A stretch of DNA of 64,000 nucleotides from Clostridiales bacterium (GTDB taxonomy: Bacteria; Bacillota; Clostridia; Oscillospirales; Oscillospiraceae), in NCBI GenBank assembly GCA_004557655.1, contig SFGJ01000004.1, forward strand, positions 1-64,000, read 5' to 3'. This document shows, piece by piece, positions 7,546 through 17,600 of the stretch (position 1 is its first letter; the number at the start of each line of letters is the position of its first letter). The translations under genes and the position numbers were made by a program. Under the pieces are notes generated by a model. It saw only the letters and a program-made list of their open reading frames with translations, did not search any database and had not been told where the DNA came from.

Positions 7546-8736
7546 TTATCTCTCGTTGTAGGCCTTGATGCCCAGGGCCAGCAGATCCATAGCCCGCTCC
7601 AAAGCCTCCTGTTTGAGGACATAGGCAATGCGTATCTCGTTTAAGCCCTTGCCGGGAGTGGCATAGAAGCCGCCGCCGGGGGCAAACATCACGGTATCGC
7701 CATGGTCGTCAAAATGCTCCAGCAGCCAGATCTGGAACTTCTCCGCGTTATCCACCGGCAGGGCAGCCATCACGTAGAAGGCACCCTTGGGACACTCACA
7801 TACAACACCGGGGATCTCCTTGAGCTTACGCATCACGGTGTCCCGGCGGCGCTTATACTCATCCCGCACGGCGGCAAAATACTCCGATCCCACATCATAC
7901 AAAGCGGCAGAGGCCAACTGGTCGATGGTGGGCACGCACAGGCGGCACTGGGCGTACTTCATGGCGTGGGCCATCAGCTCCTTATTCCGGGAGATGAGGC
8001 AGCCGATGCGCGCGCCGCAGGCGGAAAACCGTTTGGAAACGGTGTCGATGACGATGACATTCTCCGCCGCGTCCTCAAACTCACCCAGAGACTGCAGCGG
8101 CTCCCCGGCATACACAAACTCACGGTAGGCCTCATCGCCGATGATGAACAGGTCGTGCTCCTTGGCGATATCCACCATCATGCGCATCTCCTCCGGAGTC
8201 AGAACCGTGCCGGTGGGATTGCCGGGGTTGGTGCACATAATGGCGCGGGTGTGCTCGTTGATCTCCGCCTCGATCTTCCTGCGGTCGGCATAGTGGTAGC
8301 CCTCCTCCGGGCAGGTGGGGATGGGATGTATCACGGCGCCGCAGGTACGGACCATCGTGTTGTAGTTGGGATAGAAAGGCTCCGGGATCAGGATCTCGTC
8401 GCCGTCATCCAGAATGCAGTTCATGGTGATCTGCAAGGCCTCGGATCCACCGTTGGTAATGAGAATGTTCTCCGGGGCAAAATGCATATTCAGCTTGGCG
8501 TAATACTTTCGGATAGCCTCGATGAGCTCCGGAATACCGGGAGACGGGGCGTACTCCAGCACCGGCTGATCAAAATGCTTCACAGCGTCAAAATATGCCT
8601 TGGGCGTCTCAATATCGGGCTGGCCGATATTCAGGTGATAGATTTTTTTGCCCTTTTCCTGCGCCGCCACCGCATAGGGATGGAACTTCCGCATAGGGGA
8701 CAGTCCGCACTTTTCAACCTTGCTTGAAAACTTCAT
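7546..8736 (-). CDS. Class I/II PLP-dependent aminotransferase
   Basis: 396 aa; start ATG at 8734-8736 (MKFSSKVEKC) with AGGAGGT upstream, so the longer open frame to 8832 is not used. Fold-type I landmarks: NIGQPDIETP near the N-terminus, the NGGSEALQ substrate/PLP loop, NPGNPTGTVL, GDEAYREFVY and the PLP-binding lysine in SKRFSACGARIGC. The set fits aspartate/alanine-type aminotransferases (subgroup I-gamma); the true amino-acid substrate cannot be told from sequence. Cytoplasmic. Single-gene unit bounded by terminators on both sides. Confidence 0.85.
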   Translation of the reverse strand: MKFSSKVEKCGLSPMRKFHPYAVAAQEKGKKIYHLNIGQPDIETPKAYFDAVKHFDQPVLEYAPSPGIPELIEAIRKYYAKLNMHFAPENILITNGGSEALQITMNCILDDGDEILIPEPFYPNYNTMVRTCGAVIHPIPTCPEEGYHYADRRKIEAEINEHTRAIMCTNPGNPTGTVLTPEEMRMMVDIAKEHDLFIIGDEAYREFVYAGEPLQSLGEFEDAAENVIVIDTVSKRFSACGARIGCLISRNKELMAHAMKYAQCRLCVPTIDQLASAALYDVGSEYFAAVRDEYKRRRDTVMRKLKEIPGVVCECPKGAFYVMAALPVDNAEKFQIWLLEHFDDHGDTVMFAPGGGFYATPGKGLNEIRIAYVLKQEALERAMDLLALGIKAYNER

Positions 8737-8827
8737 TTCAGCACCTCCTGTAGTATTTTGCGCAGAGGATCTCCTCTGCCATAATAATAATCTGTTTCCC
8801 GAGAAAATCAAGATAAAAGAGCAAAGC

Positions 8828-8850
8828 GTCACAAAGATTTCCTTTGTGAC
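8828..8850 (-). terminator. Probable terminator downstream of mreB
   Basis: GTCACAAAG / CTTTGTGAC arms with a 5-nt loop. On the minus strand it is followed by a weak T-rich stretch (GCTTTGCTCTTTT). It lies 13 bases after the mreB stop. Confidence 0.6.
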
Positions 8851-8862
8851 ACTTTGGAATCA

Positions 8863-9894
8863 TCAGCTCATCTGCCGTCTGCGGGAGAGGTTCACGGTGC
8901 CGTCCTGCATATAGTTCAGGGAATCCAGGCTCTTGCCCGTGCCCTGTGCCACGCAGGAGATGGCGTCCTCCGCCACCACGGTATGGATGCCCGTGCGGGC
9001 CTCCACCAGCTGGGCAAATCCCTTCACCAGGCTGCCGCCGCCGGTCATAACAATGCCGTTGCTGGAAATATCGCCCACCAGCTCGGGCGGCGTACGCTCC
9101 AGCACGCTGTGGATTGCCTCCAGGATCCGCTCCACCGGCTCCTCAAAGGCCTCCAGCATTTCGGAGGAATGTATGGTGAGGGTCTTGGGCAGCCCCGTCA
9201 CCAGGCAGCGTCCCTTCACCTCGATGCTGGCATCCTCCTCCTGGGGATACACGCAGCCGATCCGGATCTTCATCTGCTCCGCGGTGCGCTCGCCCACCAG
9301 CACATTGTGCTTGCGGCGCATATACTTCACCACGGCCTCGTTGAACTGGTCACCGGCCACCTTGATGGAAGCGGACTCCACCACGCCGGAGAGGCTGATG
9401 ACCGCTATATCGCTGGTACCGCCGCCGATGTCCACCACCATATGTCCGTCGGGCAGGGTGATGTCGATGCCGGCGCCGATAGCAGCGGCCACAGGCTCCT
9501 CAATCAGGTATACCCGCCGCGCGCCGGCCTGAATACCGGCGTCCACCACGGCGCGCTCCTCCACCTCGGTGATGCCGGAGGGCACGCAGATGATGATGCG
9601 GGGCTTAAAGAAGAAGCTTCCGCCGGAGATCTTGCGGATAAACTCCTTGAGCATACGCTCGGTCATGTCGTAGTCGGAGATCACGCCCTCCCGCAGAGGC
9701 CGGATGGCCACGATGTTGCCGGGAGTACGGCCCAGCATAGCCTGCGCGTCCGCGCCCACCTTCAGGAGCTTGCCGGTGTTCTTGTCAATAGCCACCACAG
9801 ACGGCTCATTGAGCACAACTCCCTTACCCTTCACATACACCAGAACGGACGCCGTTCCCAAATCAATACCTATATCTCTTCCCCATGCACACAT
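8863..9894 (-). CDS. mreB: Rod-shape-determining protein MreB (actin-like)
   Basis: 343 aa from the ATG at 9892-9894 (MCAWGRDIGIDLGT), seven bases after GAGGTG; upstream in-frame MTRCKT lacks a site. Actin-fold ATP motifs: DIGIDLGTASVLVY (phosphate 1), VVDIGGGTSDIAVI (phosphate 2), MTGGGSLVKGF (adenosine). Polymerises under the membrane and organises lateral wall synthesis. It is not followed by mreC/mreD here, and the end of the frame abuts a terminator, so this is probably a solitary MreB or Mbl paralogue. Confidence 0.93.
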   Translation of the reverse strand: MCAWGRDIGIDLGTASVLVYVKGKGVVLNEPSVVAIDKNTGKLLKVGADAQAMLGRTPGNIVAIRPLREGVISDYDMTERMLKEFIRKISGGSFFFKPRIIICVPSGITEVEERAVVDAGIQAGARRVYLIEEPVAAAIGAGIDITLPDGHMVVDIGGGTSDIAVISLSGVVESASIKVAGDQFNEAVVKYMRRKHNVLVGERTAEQMKIRIGCVYPQEEDASIEVKGRCLVTGLPKTLTIHSSEMLEAFEEPVERILEAIHSVLERTPPELVGDISSNGIVMTGGGSLVKGFAQLVEARTGIHTVVAEDAISCVAQGTGKSLDSLNYMQDGTVNLSRRRQMS

Positions 9895-10032
9895 AGTTTT
9901 GCACCTCGTCATTTCGTAAAAATATGGCAGCGGCGCGGGAAACGCCGATTCTTACCTAAGCTGTTATTATATAGAGTCCCTTTGCATTTTGCAAGAGATT
10001 CCCGTCTTTATTTTTAAATTGTTCCCAATTAT

Positions 10033-10974
10033 TTACAAAATAGTCACCAAAAGCCACAGGGGCACCGTCACCACTGCGCACAGGGTAGAGAGCATCACGC
10101 ACCGGGTAGCAAGACCCCAGTCCCCGCCGTACTGCCTTGTGAACATGGCGCAGCAGGCGCCTCCCGGCATAGCCGACAGCAGCAGCAGTGTCCTGCCCAC
10201 CGGAGTAAGCTCACCCAGACAGATCCGCCACAGCACCAGTACCGCCGCCGGAATAACAACCAGCCGCAGGCCCGTCAGCACCCAGGCCTTTGCGTCCCGT
10301 ATCAGGGCTTTCAGGTCGCCCTCGCCCAACTGTGCGCCCACCAGAAACAGCACCATGGGCGCCGTGGCCTCCGCCGCCATTGACAGCGCCTCTCCCACAA
10401 AGGCGGGCAACTTCCACCCGGTCAAAAACAGTACAAATCCCATGGCCACGCCCACAAGGCCCGGAGACAGCAGCCCTCTCACAGCCGCCTGCCGCGGCTT
10501 ACCGCAGCCGGTCTGGATCAGCAAAATGCCCACAGAGAAGATCAGCACATCGTTCACCAGCTCCACAATGGACGCCAGAAACAGCATTTCCTCTCCCAGC
10601 AGCAGCCGTATCAGGGGCATTCCGATGAGTCCGGTGTTGGCGAAGGCGGCGGCAAAGAGCAGTATGCCCCCCGGCACGCTTCCTATTTTATCCACCTTCA
10701 GCCAGATCCATGCGCACAGTGCGCCCAGAACGATCACCATGAGTGCCCACAGGGCCGACTGCCCCGCCTGGCGCAGCAGCTCGCGGCTTGCCTGCACCTT
10801 CGCCATGGCGTCCACTACCATGGCCGGCCACAGAAAGTTCACCAGAACCGAGGAGATCCCCTCCACCTGTCTGCCTGTCAGCAGTTTTTTTCTTGTGAAA
10901 ACAAAGCCCGGTATGGCCAGCAGCAAAAAAACACCCACCGAGGAAACAGCCTTCAAAAATGCCTGCGTCTGCAT
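10033..10974 (-). CDS. AEC (auxin efflux carrier) family transporter
   Basis: 313 aa, ten predicted membrane segments in two blocks of five with a middle linker (about residues 155-175). FANTGLIGMPL is the conserved Asn-Gly-Pro crossover of the first bundle and SAMPGGACCAMFTRQYGGD that of the second. Such carriers in bacteria move dicarboxylates such as malate or malonate; substrate unknown here. The gene starts 3 bases after the comF stop, so it is probably co-transcribed with comF and recD2. Confidence 0.85.
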   Translation of the reverse strand: MQTQAFLKAVSSVGVFLLLAIPGFVFTRKKLLTGRQVEGISSVLVNFLWPAMVVDAMAKVQASRELLRQAGQSALWALMVIVLGALCAWIWLKVDKIGSVPGGILLFAAAFANTGLIGMPLIRLLLGEEMLFLASIVELVNDVLIFSVGILLIQTGCGKPRQAAVRGLLSPGLVGVAMGFVLFLTGWKLPAFVGEALSMAAEATAPMVLFLVGAQLGEGDLKALIRDAKAWVLTGLRLVVIPAAVLVLWRICLGELTPVGRTLLLLSAMPGGACCAMFTRQYGGDWGLATRCVMLSTLCAVVTVPLWLLVTIL

Positions 10975-10977
10975 GGA

Positions 10978-11658
10978 TTATTTCTTCCTCTCTCCTGCCG
11001 CCAGGGTCAGGCACAGCACATCCTTGGCCCCGGCTTCCTTCAGCACCCGCACGCACTCGGACAATGTAGCCCCGGTGGTGCGAATATCGTCAATGAGCAG
11101 CAGCCGCCTGCCCGCAAACCGCTGCGGCTCCACCGCCTCGTAAACGCCCAGCACATTGGCCCGCCGTTCCTCAGGGCTTTCAATGCTCGACTGGGCAGGG
11201 TTGTCCACCACCTTGCGCAGTGTCTCAAGAGGCTCCGTATGCCAATCCACGCACAAAGAGGCCGTCAGATACCTCGCCTGATCGAATCCACGCTTTTTCA
11301 GGCGCTTCTTGCTCACCGGCACCCAGGTAATGGCGTCAAACTCCCCGGAAAAATGCTCCGCCGCGCACTGGGCCATGAGCATACCGAAGCAGGATACGGA
11401 GCCCATTTTGCGTTTGAACTTAAAATCCAGGATGGCCTGGCGCACCGGCCCCTCATAGTAAAGCGGCGCGGCGCACCGGGCAAAGGACTCTGCCTCCACG
11501 GCGTGCTCCCCCCGGAAGGGCAGGGTCTTCCTGCATTTTTCGCACAGCAGCTCCTTGTCCGCCATAGCTCCGCAGAAGGGGCACCGTCTGGGCATAAAAA
11601 AGTTTAGTATGCTCCGTTCCGCTTTGTCCAGCGAACTGTTGATATCCGACACATTCAT
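10978..11658 (-). CDS. comF: ComF-like phosphoribosyltransferase-fold competence protein
   Basis: 226 aa. An N-terminal zinc ribbon (RRCPFCGAM and CEKCRKTLPF) is followed by a PRTase domain with VPVSKKRLKKRGFDQA and the PRPP loop LLLIDDIRTTGATLSE. These are the two hallmarks of ComF, a cytoplasmic helper of DNA uptake in naturally competent Firmicutes and widespread in non-competent ones. The start overlaps the recD2 stop by 4 nt, which fits a DNA-processing operon with the helicase. Confidence 0.88.
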   Translation of the reverse strand: MNVSDINSSLDKAERSILNFFMPRRCPFCGAMADKELLCEKCRKTLPFRGEHAVEAESFARCAAPLYYEGPVRQAILDFKFKRKMGSVSCFGMLMAQCAAEHFSGEFDAITWVPVSKKRLKKRGFDQARYLTASLCVDWHTEPLETLRKVVDNPAQSSIESPEERRANVLGVYEAVEPQRFAGRRLLLIDDIRTTGATLSECVRVLKEAGAKDVLCLTLAAGERKK

Positions 11659-13865
11659 TGGTTGATTCCTCCCAACTTCAATCTTCTGCGCAGGCCGCTG
11701 TATCGTCTGGCTCTGCGGTCGTTTACCGCCATCTGTCCGGGGATCACATCATCCCCCACCATGATCAAAAGCTCCCTGGCTCTTGTCATAGCGGTGTAGA
11801 GCACCCCCCGCACCAGCAGTCCCGGCGCTGCCGGAGCCGCCAGCAGCACCACGGCTTTATACTCGCTTCCCTGGGCCTTATGCACGGTAATGGCATAGGC
11901 CATGTCCAACTGTCCCAAAAGGTCCGCGGTATACACCGCCGTCCGGTCGTCAAACCGCAGTGTCACCAGCTCCCCGGAGGGGTCAATCTCCTCCACGGTG
12001 CCCACATCGCCGTTGAAAATACCGGTACCCACGGTGCCGTCGTCCTTTTCCCACACCACATCGTAGTTATTTTTGGTCTGCATCACCCGGTCTCCCTCCC
12101 GGAATACGAGGTCCCCAAACTGCTTTTCGTTCTTGCCTCGGGCCGGCGGATTCAGCGCCGCCTGCAGACGGCGGTTCAGGTTCACCGTACCGCATTCGCC
12201 CTTGCGGGTGGGTGTCAACACCTGTATGTCCTCCGGGGCAATACCCATTTTCTCCGGCAGGCGGGTCAAGCACAGCTCCACCACGGTGCTGACCATCCGC
12301 TCCGGCGCCCGGCGGCACAGGAAGAAAAAGTCTCCCCGGTTGGTCTTTAAGTCCGGCTCTTCCCCGTGGTTCACCGCATGGGCATTGCGGATGATATAGG
12401 ATTCGTCTGCCTGGCGGAACACCTCCATCAGTGCAACCTGGGGAATCCTGCCGCTGCGGAGCAGATCCGCAAACACATTCCCCGCCCCCACGGAGGGCAG
12501 TTGATCGGCGTCCCCGATCATCACCAGCCGGCAGCCCGGGCGCAGGGCCGATAAAAGAGCCCGCATCAGGGGCAGGTCCACCATGCTCATCTCATCCACC
12601 AGCACAGCGTCCGCCTCCAGAGGATCGCTCTCCCCCTTCTTATAGGTCACCTCTCCCGTCAGGTCGTTGAAGCTCATGCCAAGGCATCTATGTATGGTCT
12701 GGGCCTCCCGTCCGCACAGCTCCGCCATGCGTTTGGCGGCGCGGCCCGTGGGGGCCAGAAGCAGAATGTCCAGATCCATCTTCTCAAACAGCCGCACAAT
12801 GGCCCGGGTGGCGGTGGTCTTGCCTGTGCCGGGACCTCCGGTAAGCAGCAGCAGTCCGGACTGAGCCGCCAGGCGCACCGCCTCCCTTTGCAGAGGCGCG
12901 TAGCGTCTCCCCTGAGTCATCTCCATCTCCCGGATGATCATGTCCGCATTTCCCGGCCTTTCATAGGGAAAACGCAGCATGGAAAGCAGCTTCTCCGCCA
13001 CAAAGCGCTCCGCCTCATACAGATCCGGAGTATAGCAGGCCAGCACATTGGCCACCTGCTCCTGGCATATATCGCCTTTTTCCACCATGGTGTCCAGGCA
13101 GATCTCCATCTGCTCACCGGATACGCCGATGAGCTGCGCCGCCGCCAGGATCAGCTTCTCCCGAGGCAGAAACACATGGCCGTTTCCCTGGTTATACTGC
13201 AGCTCATACACCAGCGCCGCCCGGGTGCGGCAGCCGCTTTCTCCGTCAAAGCCCATACTCAGGGCCATCTCGTCCGCCTGGGAAAAGTCCACGCCGAACT
13301 GCTGCCGGGTCAGAAGATACGGATCCTCCCGCAGCCTGTTCAGTGCCTCCGCCCCATAGATCCGGTGTGCCTGCACCGCCAGATGCACCGGAAGATCGTA
13401 CCGGGCCATAAACTCCATGGTCCTCCGCAAGCCCGTCAGCTCCCGGAACGCCCTGGACAGCTCCACGGCTTTCTTGGCGGTGATCCCCTTGATGCGGCTG
13501 AGCTTCTCCGGCTCCTCCTCCAATACCCGCAGGGTATCGGTGCCGAAGGCTGCCACCAGCCGCTCCGCCGTGGCCTGCCCCACTCCCTTGAGAATGCCGG
13601 AGGCAAGATAGCTCACCATCTCCTCCTCATCCCGGGGCAGGCGGCGCTCCGCCTGCTCGCAGGTGATCTGGGGGCCATACAGGGGATGGGTGACCCATAC
13701 GCCGGTGACGGTCATCCCCTCGCCCGGGGCGGCATAGGGGATGCACCCCACCACAGTGACGATCTCCCCCAGCTCCGTCAGCAAAGAGAGCACCGTATAC
13801 CCGTTTTCCTCATTCTGGAAGACCACCGACTGTACGGTTCCCTCCACTGTGCACCGCTCACCCAT
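11655..13865 (-). CDS. recD2: RecD2-type ATP-dependent 5'-3' DNA helicase
   Basis: 736 aa, usual length for the RecD2/YrrC subfamily that works without RecBC. The N-terminal OB-like domain (VEGTVQSVVFQNEENGYTVL) and tandem helix-hairpin-helix motifs (ILKGVGQATAERLV, LSRIKGITAKKA) are followed by Walker A GGPGTGKTT (about residue 348), VDEMSMVD (Walker B), GDADQLPSVGAGNV (motif III) and AITVHKAQGSEY near the end (SF1B signature). Acts in recombination repair and replication-fork recovery. Coupled to comF downstream. Confidence 0.92.
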   Translation of the reverse strand: MGERCTVEGTVQSVVFQNEENGYTVLSLLTELGEIVTVVGCIPYAAPGEGMTVTGVWVTHPLYGPQITCEQAERRLPRDEEEMVSYLASGILKGVGQATAERLVAAFGTDTLRVLEEEPEKLSRIKGITAKKAVELSRAFRELTGLRRTMEFMARYDLPVHLAVQAHRIYGAEALNRLREDPYLLTRQQFGVDFSQADEMALSMGFDGESGCRTRAALVYELQYNQGNGHVFLPREKLILAAAQLIGVSGEQMEICLDTMVEKGDICQEQVANVLACYTPDLYEAERFVAEKLLSMLRFPYERPGNADMIIREMEMTQGRRYAPLQREAVRLAAQSGLLLLTGGPGTGKTTATRAIVRLFEKMDLDILLLAPTGRAAKRMAELCGREAQTIHRCLGMSFNDLTGEVTYKKGESDPLEADAVLVDEMSMVDLPLMRALLSALRPGCRLVMIGDADQLPSVGAGNVFADLLRSGRIPQVALMEVFRQADESYIIRNAHAVNHGEEPDLKTNRGDFFFLCRRAPERMVSTVVELCLTRLPEKMGIAPEDIQVLTPTRKGECGTVNLNRRLQAALNPPARGKNEKQFGDLVFREGDRVMQTKNNYDVVWEKDDGTVGTGIFNGDVGTVEEIDPSGELVTLRFDDRTAVYTADLLGQLDMAYAITVHKAQGSEYKAVVLLAAPAAPGLLVRGVLYTAMTRARELLIMVGDDVIPGQMAVNDRRARRYSGLRRRLKLGGINQ

Positions 13866-13877
13866 AGCTTATCCTCT

Positions 13878-14207
13878 CTACTCTATGATCTGCTCCAGCT
13901 CATCTTTTGAAAGCACCGTCACCCGGCTGAACCGCCTGGAAAGAAGCTCCGCCCGGCGCCGACCCTCCGCCGTCAGGCCGCAGTCCACAATGGCAATAGC
14001 GGCCGACCGGCCCAACTGCGTCCGCACCTCATGCAGGGTTCGAACCCATCCTTCCAATGCCTCTGCGTTTCCGCATACCGACAGCATCAAAACCGCCGGC
14101 GTCTCTGTTCGTCTGCCCCGGAGCAGCAGACCCGCCACCAGCCATATAAGGGCGGCGATGCCCACCGCCGCCAGAAAGGCCAGCACGCTGTTTTCCATCC
14201 CGCTCAC
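13878..14207 (-). CDS. Small membrane-anchored protein of unknown function
   Basis: About 109 aa from the GTG at 14205-14207, eight bases after GAGG; the frame extends three codons further to 14216. One N-terminal membrane helix (VLAFLAAVGIAALIWLVAGLLL) is followed by a cytoplasmic domain with alternating hydrophobic residues (AIAIVDCGLTAEGRRRAELLSR, VTVLSKDELEQIIE) reminiscent of a small alpha/beta fold. I do not recognise a family. It lies between uvrA and recD2 on the same strand and is probably co-transcribed. Confidence 0.6.
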   Translation of the reverse strand: MSGMENSVLAFLAAVGIAALIWLVAGLLLRGRRTETPAVLMLSVCGNAEALEGWVRTLHEVRTQLGRSAAIAIVDCGLTAEGRRRAELLSRRFSRVTVLSKDELEQIIE

Positions 14208-14250
14208 GGCCATCACCTCACACCAGTGTATGAGATAGGGACCGCTGTGG

Positions 14251-17079
14251 TCATTTCTCCAGCACTTTTTTCAGATACTGTCCGGTGTAGGACGCCTCGC
14301 ACCGGGCCACCTGCTCCGGTGTACCCGTGGCCACCACAAGTCCACCATGGGCGCCGCCCTCAGGTCCCAGATCAATGATCCAGTCCGCCGACTTGATGAC
14401 ATCCAGGTTATGCTCGATGACCAGCACCGTGTTGCCGCCGTCCGCCAGCCGCTGCAATACCTCCAGCAGCTTCTTCACATCCTCAGAATGCAGCCCCGTG
14501 GTGGGCTCGTCCAGAATATAGAAGGTGCTGCCCGTGGAACGCCGGGAAAGCTCCGTGGCCAGCTTCACTCGCTGGGCCTCACCCCCGGACAGGGTGGTAG
14601 AGGACTGGCCCAGCTTCACATAGCCCAGCCCCACATCCATAAGGGTCTGCAGCTTCTCCGCGATCCTGGGCAGGGCACTGAAGAACTCCAGCGCCTCCTC
14701 CACGGTCATATCCAGCACCTCGGAGATGTTCTTACCCTTGTAACGCACCTCCAATGTTTCCCGGTTGTACCGCTTGCCATGGCACACCTCGCAGGGCACA
14801 TACACATCGGATAAAAAGTGCATCTCGATCTTCAGCAGCCCGTCGCCGCAGCAGGCCTCGCACCGTCCGCCCTTGGTGTTGAAGGAAAACCGTCCCGGCC
14901 CATAGCCCCGTGCCTTGGCCTCCTGGGTGGCGGCAAAGAGATTGCGAATTTCGTTAAACAGATTGGTATAGGTGGCAGGATTGGACCGGGGCGTGCGGCC
15001 GATGGGGCTCTGGTCGATGCCCACCACCTTGTCCAGAAATTCCATACCCTCTATCTTCCTGTGTTTGCCGGGATGGGCCTTCATCCGGTTGAGCTCCACA
15101 CCCAGCTTCTTATAGAGGATTTCGTTGACCAGCGAGCTTTTTCCGCTGCCAGACACGCCGGTGATGCAGGTAAATGTCCCCAAGGGGATCTCCACATCAA
15201 TCTCCTTCAGGTTGTGTTCCGCCGCGCCGTATACCACCAGCTTGTGGCCGTTCCCCTTTCGCCGCACCGCCGGCACAGGGATCGACCGCTTGCCGGACAG
15301 GTACTGTCCCGTGAGGGAATTTGGGTCCGCCATGACCTCCTCCGGGGTGCCGGCGGCCACCACCCGGCCGCCGCTGCTGCCGGCGCCGGGCCCGATGTCA
15401 ATGAGATAGTCCGCTGCGCGCATGGTGTCCTCGTCGTGCTCCACCACGATGAGGGTATTGCCCAGATCCCGCAGTTTGCGCAGGGTGGCCAGCAGCTTGT
15501 CGTTGTCCCGCTGGTGCAGGCCGATGGAAGGTTCGTCCAATATATACAGCACCCCCATAAGGCTGCTGCCGATCTGTGTGGCCAGTCGGATGCGCTGACT
15601 CTCGCCGCCGGAGAGCGTGCCGCTGGAGCGGGACAGGGTCAGATACCCCAGTCCCACCGACTGCAGAAAGCGCAGCCGGGAGTGAATCTCCTTTAAGATC
15701 TGCGCCGCGATGATCTGCTGGGTCTCCGTCAGCTTCAGTTCGTCGAAAAACACGATGCTCTCGTCCACCGGCATACCGGAGACCTGATGGATAGACTTGC
15801 CCCCCACGGTCACCGCCAGAGCTTCCGGCCGCAGCCGATGGCCGCCGCAGTCCGGGCAGGGGCACTCGGCCATATATTCCTCCAGCTCCTTGCGGCTGGC
15901 ATCGCTCTGGGTCTCCCGGTAACGGCGCTCCACATTGGTGGCCAGCCCCTCAAAGGCCTGGTGCAGCACGCCCTTGCCCCGGGGCTGATCATAGTGCAGC
16001 TCCAGCTTTTCTTCGCCCGTGCCGTAGAAAATGACCTTCTTCACCTCCGGGGAAAGCTCCTTCACCGGCGTCCGCAGGTCAAAGTGATACCGCTTGGCCA
16101 AGGCCTCGAAGTACATCCGGCTGATCCCGTCGGAGCGGATGGAGTTCCACCCGCAGGCCACCACCGCCCCATCCAGAATGGACAAGTTCTCGTCGGGGAT
16201 GATGAGGGCCGGATCTGCCTTGAGCTGCATCCCCAGGCCCATACAGGTAGGACAGGCGCCAAAGGGGCTGTTGAAAGAGAACATCCGGGGCGTCAGCTCC
16301 TCAATGGAGATGCCGCAGTCATCACAGGCGTAGTTCTGGGAAAAATGCAGATCCCGCTCCTCCCGGAGAAGATTCACCGTCACCAAGCCCCCGGACTGGC
16401 CCGCCGCCGTCTCCACGGAGTCTGTCAGCCGCCGGCGGATATCCGCACGCACGATGAGCCGGTCCACCACGATCTCCACCGTGTGTTTTTTGTTTTTATC
16501 CAGTGAGATGTCCTCGGTAAGCTCATAGAGGCTGCCGTCCACCCGTACCCGGGAAAAGCCCGAGCGCCTTGCATCCTCCAGCACCTTGGTGTGCTCACCC
16601 TTGCGCCCCCGGACCACGGGCGCCATCACCTGGATCCTCGTTCCCTCCGGGAGGGCGAGGATCTGATCGATGATCTGATCCACCGTCTGCTGGCGGATCT
16701 CCTTGCCGCATTGGGGGCAGTGGGGCGTGCCCACCCGGGCCCACAGCAGGCGGAAATAGTCGTAGATCTCCGTCACTGTGCCCACGGTGGACCGGGGGTT
16801 GCGGCTGGTAGTCTTCTGGTCGATGGAAATGGCGGGGGAAAGCCCGTCGATGTAGTCCACATCGGGCTTGTCCATCTGGCCCAGAAACATTCTCGCGTAA
16901 CTGGACAGGCTCTCCACGTACCGCCGCTGTCCCTCGGCATAAATGGTGTCAAAAGCCAGAGAGGACTTGCCGCTGCCGGACAGGCCCGTCACCACCACCA
17001 GCTTGTCCCGGGGAATGGTGACATCTATGTTCTTCAAATTATTTTCTCTCGCGCCCTTGACAAAGATATGATCCTGCAT
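14251..17079 (-). CDS. uvrA: Excinuclease ABC subunit A
   Basis: 942 aa, standard length. Two ABC ATPase halves: Walker A GLSGSGKSS at about 32-40 and GVSGSGKSS at about 640, signatures LSGGESQRI and LSGGEAQRV, and Walker B LYILDEPS and FYILDEPT. Zinc modules CPQCG/CPDCGG and the C-terminal CEACCGDG are present. It forms UvrA2B to find bulky DNA lesions in nucleotide excision repair; uvrB lies at 19842-21806 with four genes between. Confidence 0.97.
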   Translation of the reverse strand: MQDHIFVKGARENNLKNIDVTIPRDKLVVVTGLSGSGKSSLAFDTIYAEGQRRYVESLSSYARMFLGQMDKPDVDYIDGLSPAISIDQKTTSRNPRSTVGTVTEIYDYFRLLWARVGTPHCPQCGKEIRQQTVDQIIDQILALPEGTRIQVMAPVVRGRKGEHTKVLEDARRSGFSRVRVDGSLYELTEDISLDKNKKHTVEIVVDRLIVRADIRRRLTDSVETAAGQSGGLVTVNLLREERDLHFSQNYACDDCGISIEELTPRMFSFNSPFGACPTCMGLGMQLKADPALIIPDENLSILDGAVVACGWNSIRSDGISRMYFEALAKRYHFDLRTPVKELSPEVKKVIFYGTGEEKLELHYDQPRGKGVLHQAFEGLATNVERRYRETQSDASRKELEEYMAECPCPDCGGHRLRPEALAVTVGGKSIHQVSGMPVDESIVFFDELKLTETQQIIAAQILKEIHSRLRFLQSVGLGYLTLSRSSGTLSGGESQRIRLATQIGSSLMGVLYILDEPSIGLHQRDNDKLLATLRKLRDLGNTLIVVEHDEDTMRAADYLIDIGPGAGSSGGRVVAAGTPEEVMADPNSLTGQYLSGKRSIPVPAVRRKGNGHKLVVYGAAEHNLKEIDVEIPLGTFTCITGVSGSGKSSLVNEILYKKLGVELNRMKAHPGKHRKIEGMEFLDKVVGIDQSPIGRTPRSNPATYTNLFNEIRNLFAATQEAKARGYGPGRFSFNTKGGRCEACCGDGLLKIEMHFLSDVYVPCEVCHGKRYNRETLEVRYKGKNISEVLDMTVEEALEFFSALPRIAEKLQTLMDVGLGYVKLGQSSTTLSGGEAQRVKLATELSRRSTGSTFYILDEPTTGLHSEDVKKLLEVLQRLADGGNTVLVIEHNLDVIKSADWIIDLGPEGGAHGGLVVATGTPEQVARCEASYTGQYLKKVLEK

Positions 17080-17097
17080 AGCTGCTCCTTTTGCTTC

Positions 17098-17589
17098 TTA
17101 CTCGACAATAATATCCGCCGTTTTGGCCCGGAGAAGCGCCAGCAGGTCTCCGGGCTTACACACCACCTGATAGCCGATCTTTCCGGCAGATACGGCTATC
17201 TGCTCCTGCTCCGCTGCCGTTTCGTGGAACACCGTGGGAAACTGCTTTTTCATCCCCACGGGGCTGCACCCGCCGTGGACATAGCCCGTCAGGGGCAGCA
17301 GCTCCTTCTGGGGCAGCATGGAAACAGCTTTCTCCCCCACTGCTTTTGCTGCCTTTTTCAGGTCCAGATTCTCCGCCACCGGGATGTCAAACACATAGTG
17401 TCCCCCGGATGCGCCCTTACATACCAGTGTCTTAAAGACCATGGCGGCGTCCAGTCCCACCGCCCGGGCAACGCTCACCCCGTCGATAGGGTCGCCGTCC
17501 CCGTGGGGGTAGGTCTTGGCAATGTATCCGATCTTTTTCTGCTCCAATGTACGCATGACATTGGTCTTTTCCTCTTTATTCCTTGCCAT
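17098..17589 (-). CDS. ybaK: YbaK/EbsC-type aminoacyl-tRNA deacylase (Cys-tRNA(Pro) editing)
   Basis: 163 aa; start ATG 17587-17589 with GGAGGG upstream, so the longer frame to 17667 is rejected. Conserved core: KTLVCKGASGGHYVFDIPVAENLDLKK with the essential Lys, GYVHGGCSPVGMKKQFP with the GGxSPxG loop, and the C-terminal hydrophobic strand. Removes Cys from tRNA(Pro) mischarged by ProRS in the cytoplasm. Closely spaced with uvrA and the TraX-like gene. Confidence 0.9.
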   Translation of the reverse strand: MARNKEEKTNVMRTLEQKKIGYIAKTYPHGDGDPIDGVSVARAVGLDAAMVFKTLVCKGASGGHYVFDIPVAENLDLKKAAKAVGEKAVSMLPQKELLPLTGYVHGGCSPVGMKKQFPTVFHETAAEQEQIAVSAGKIGYQVVCKPGDLLALLRAKTADIIVE

Positions 17590-17600
17590 GGAATCCCTCC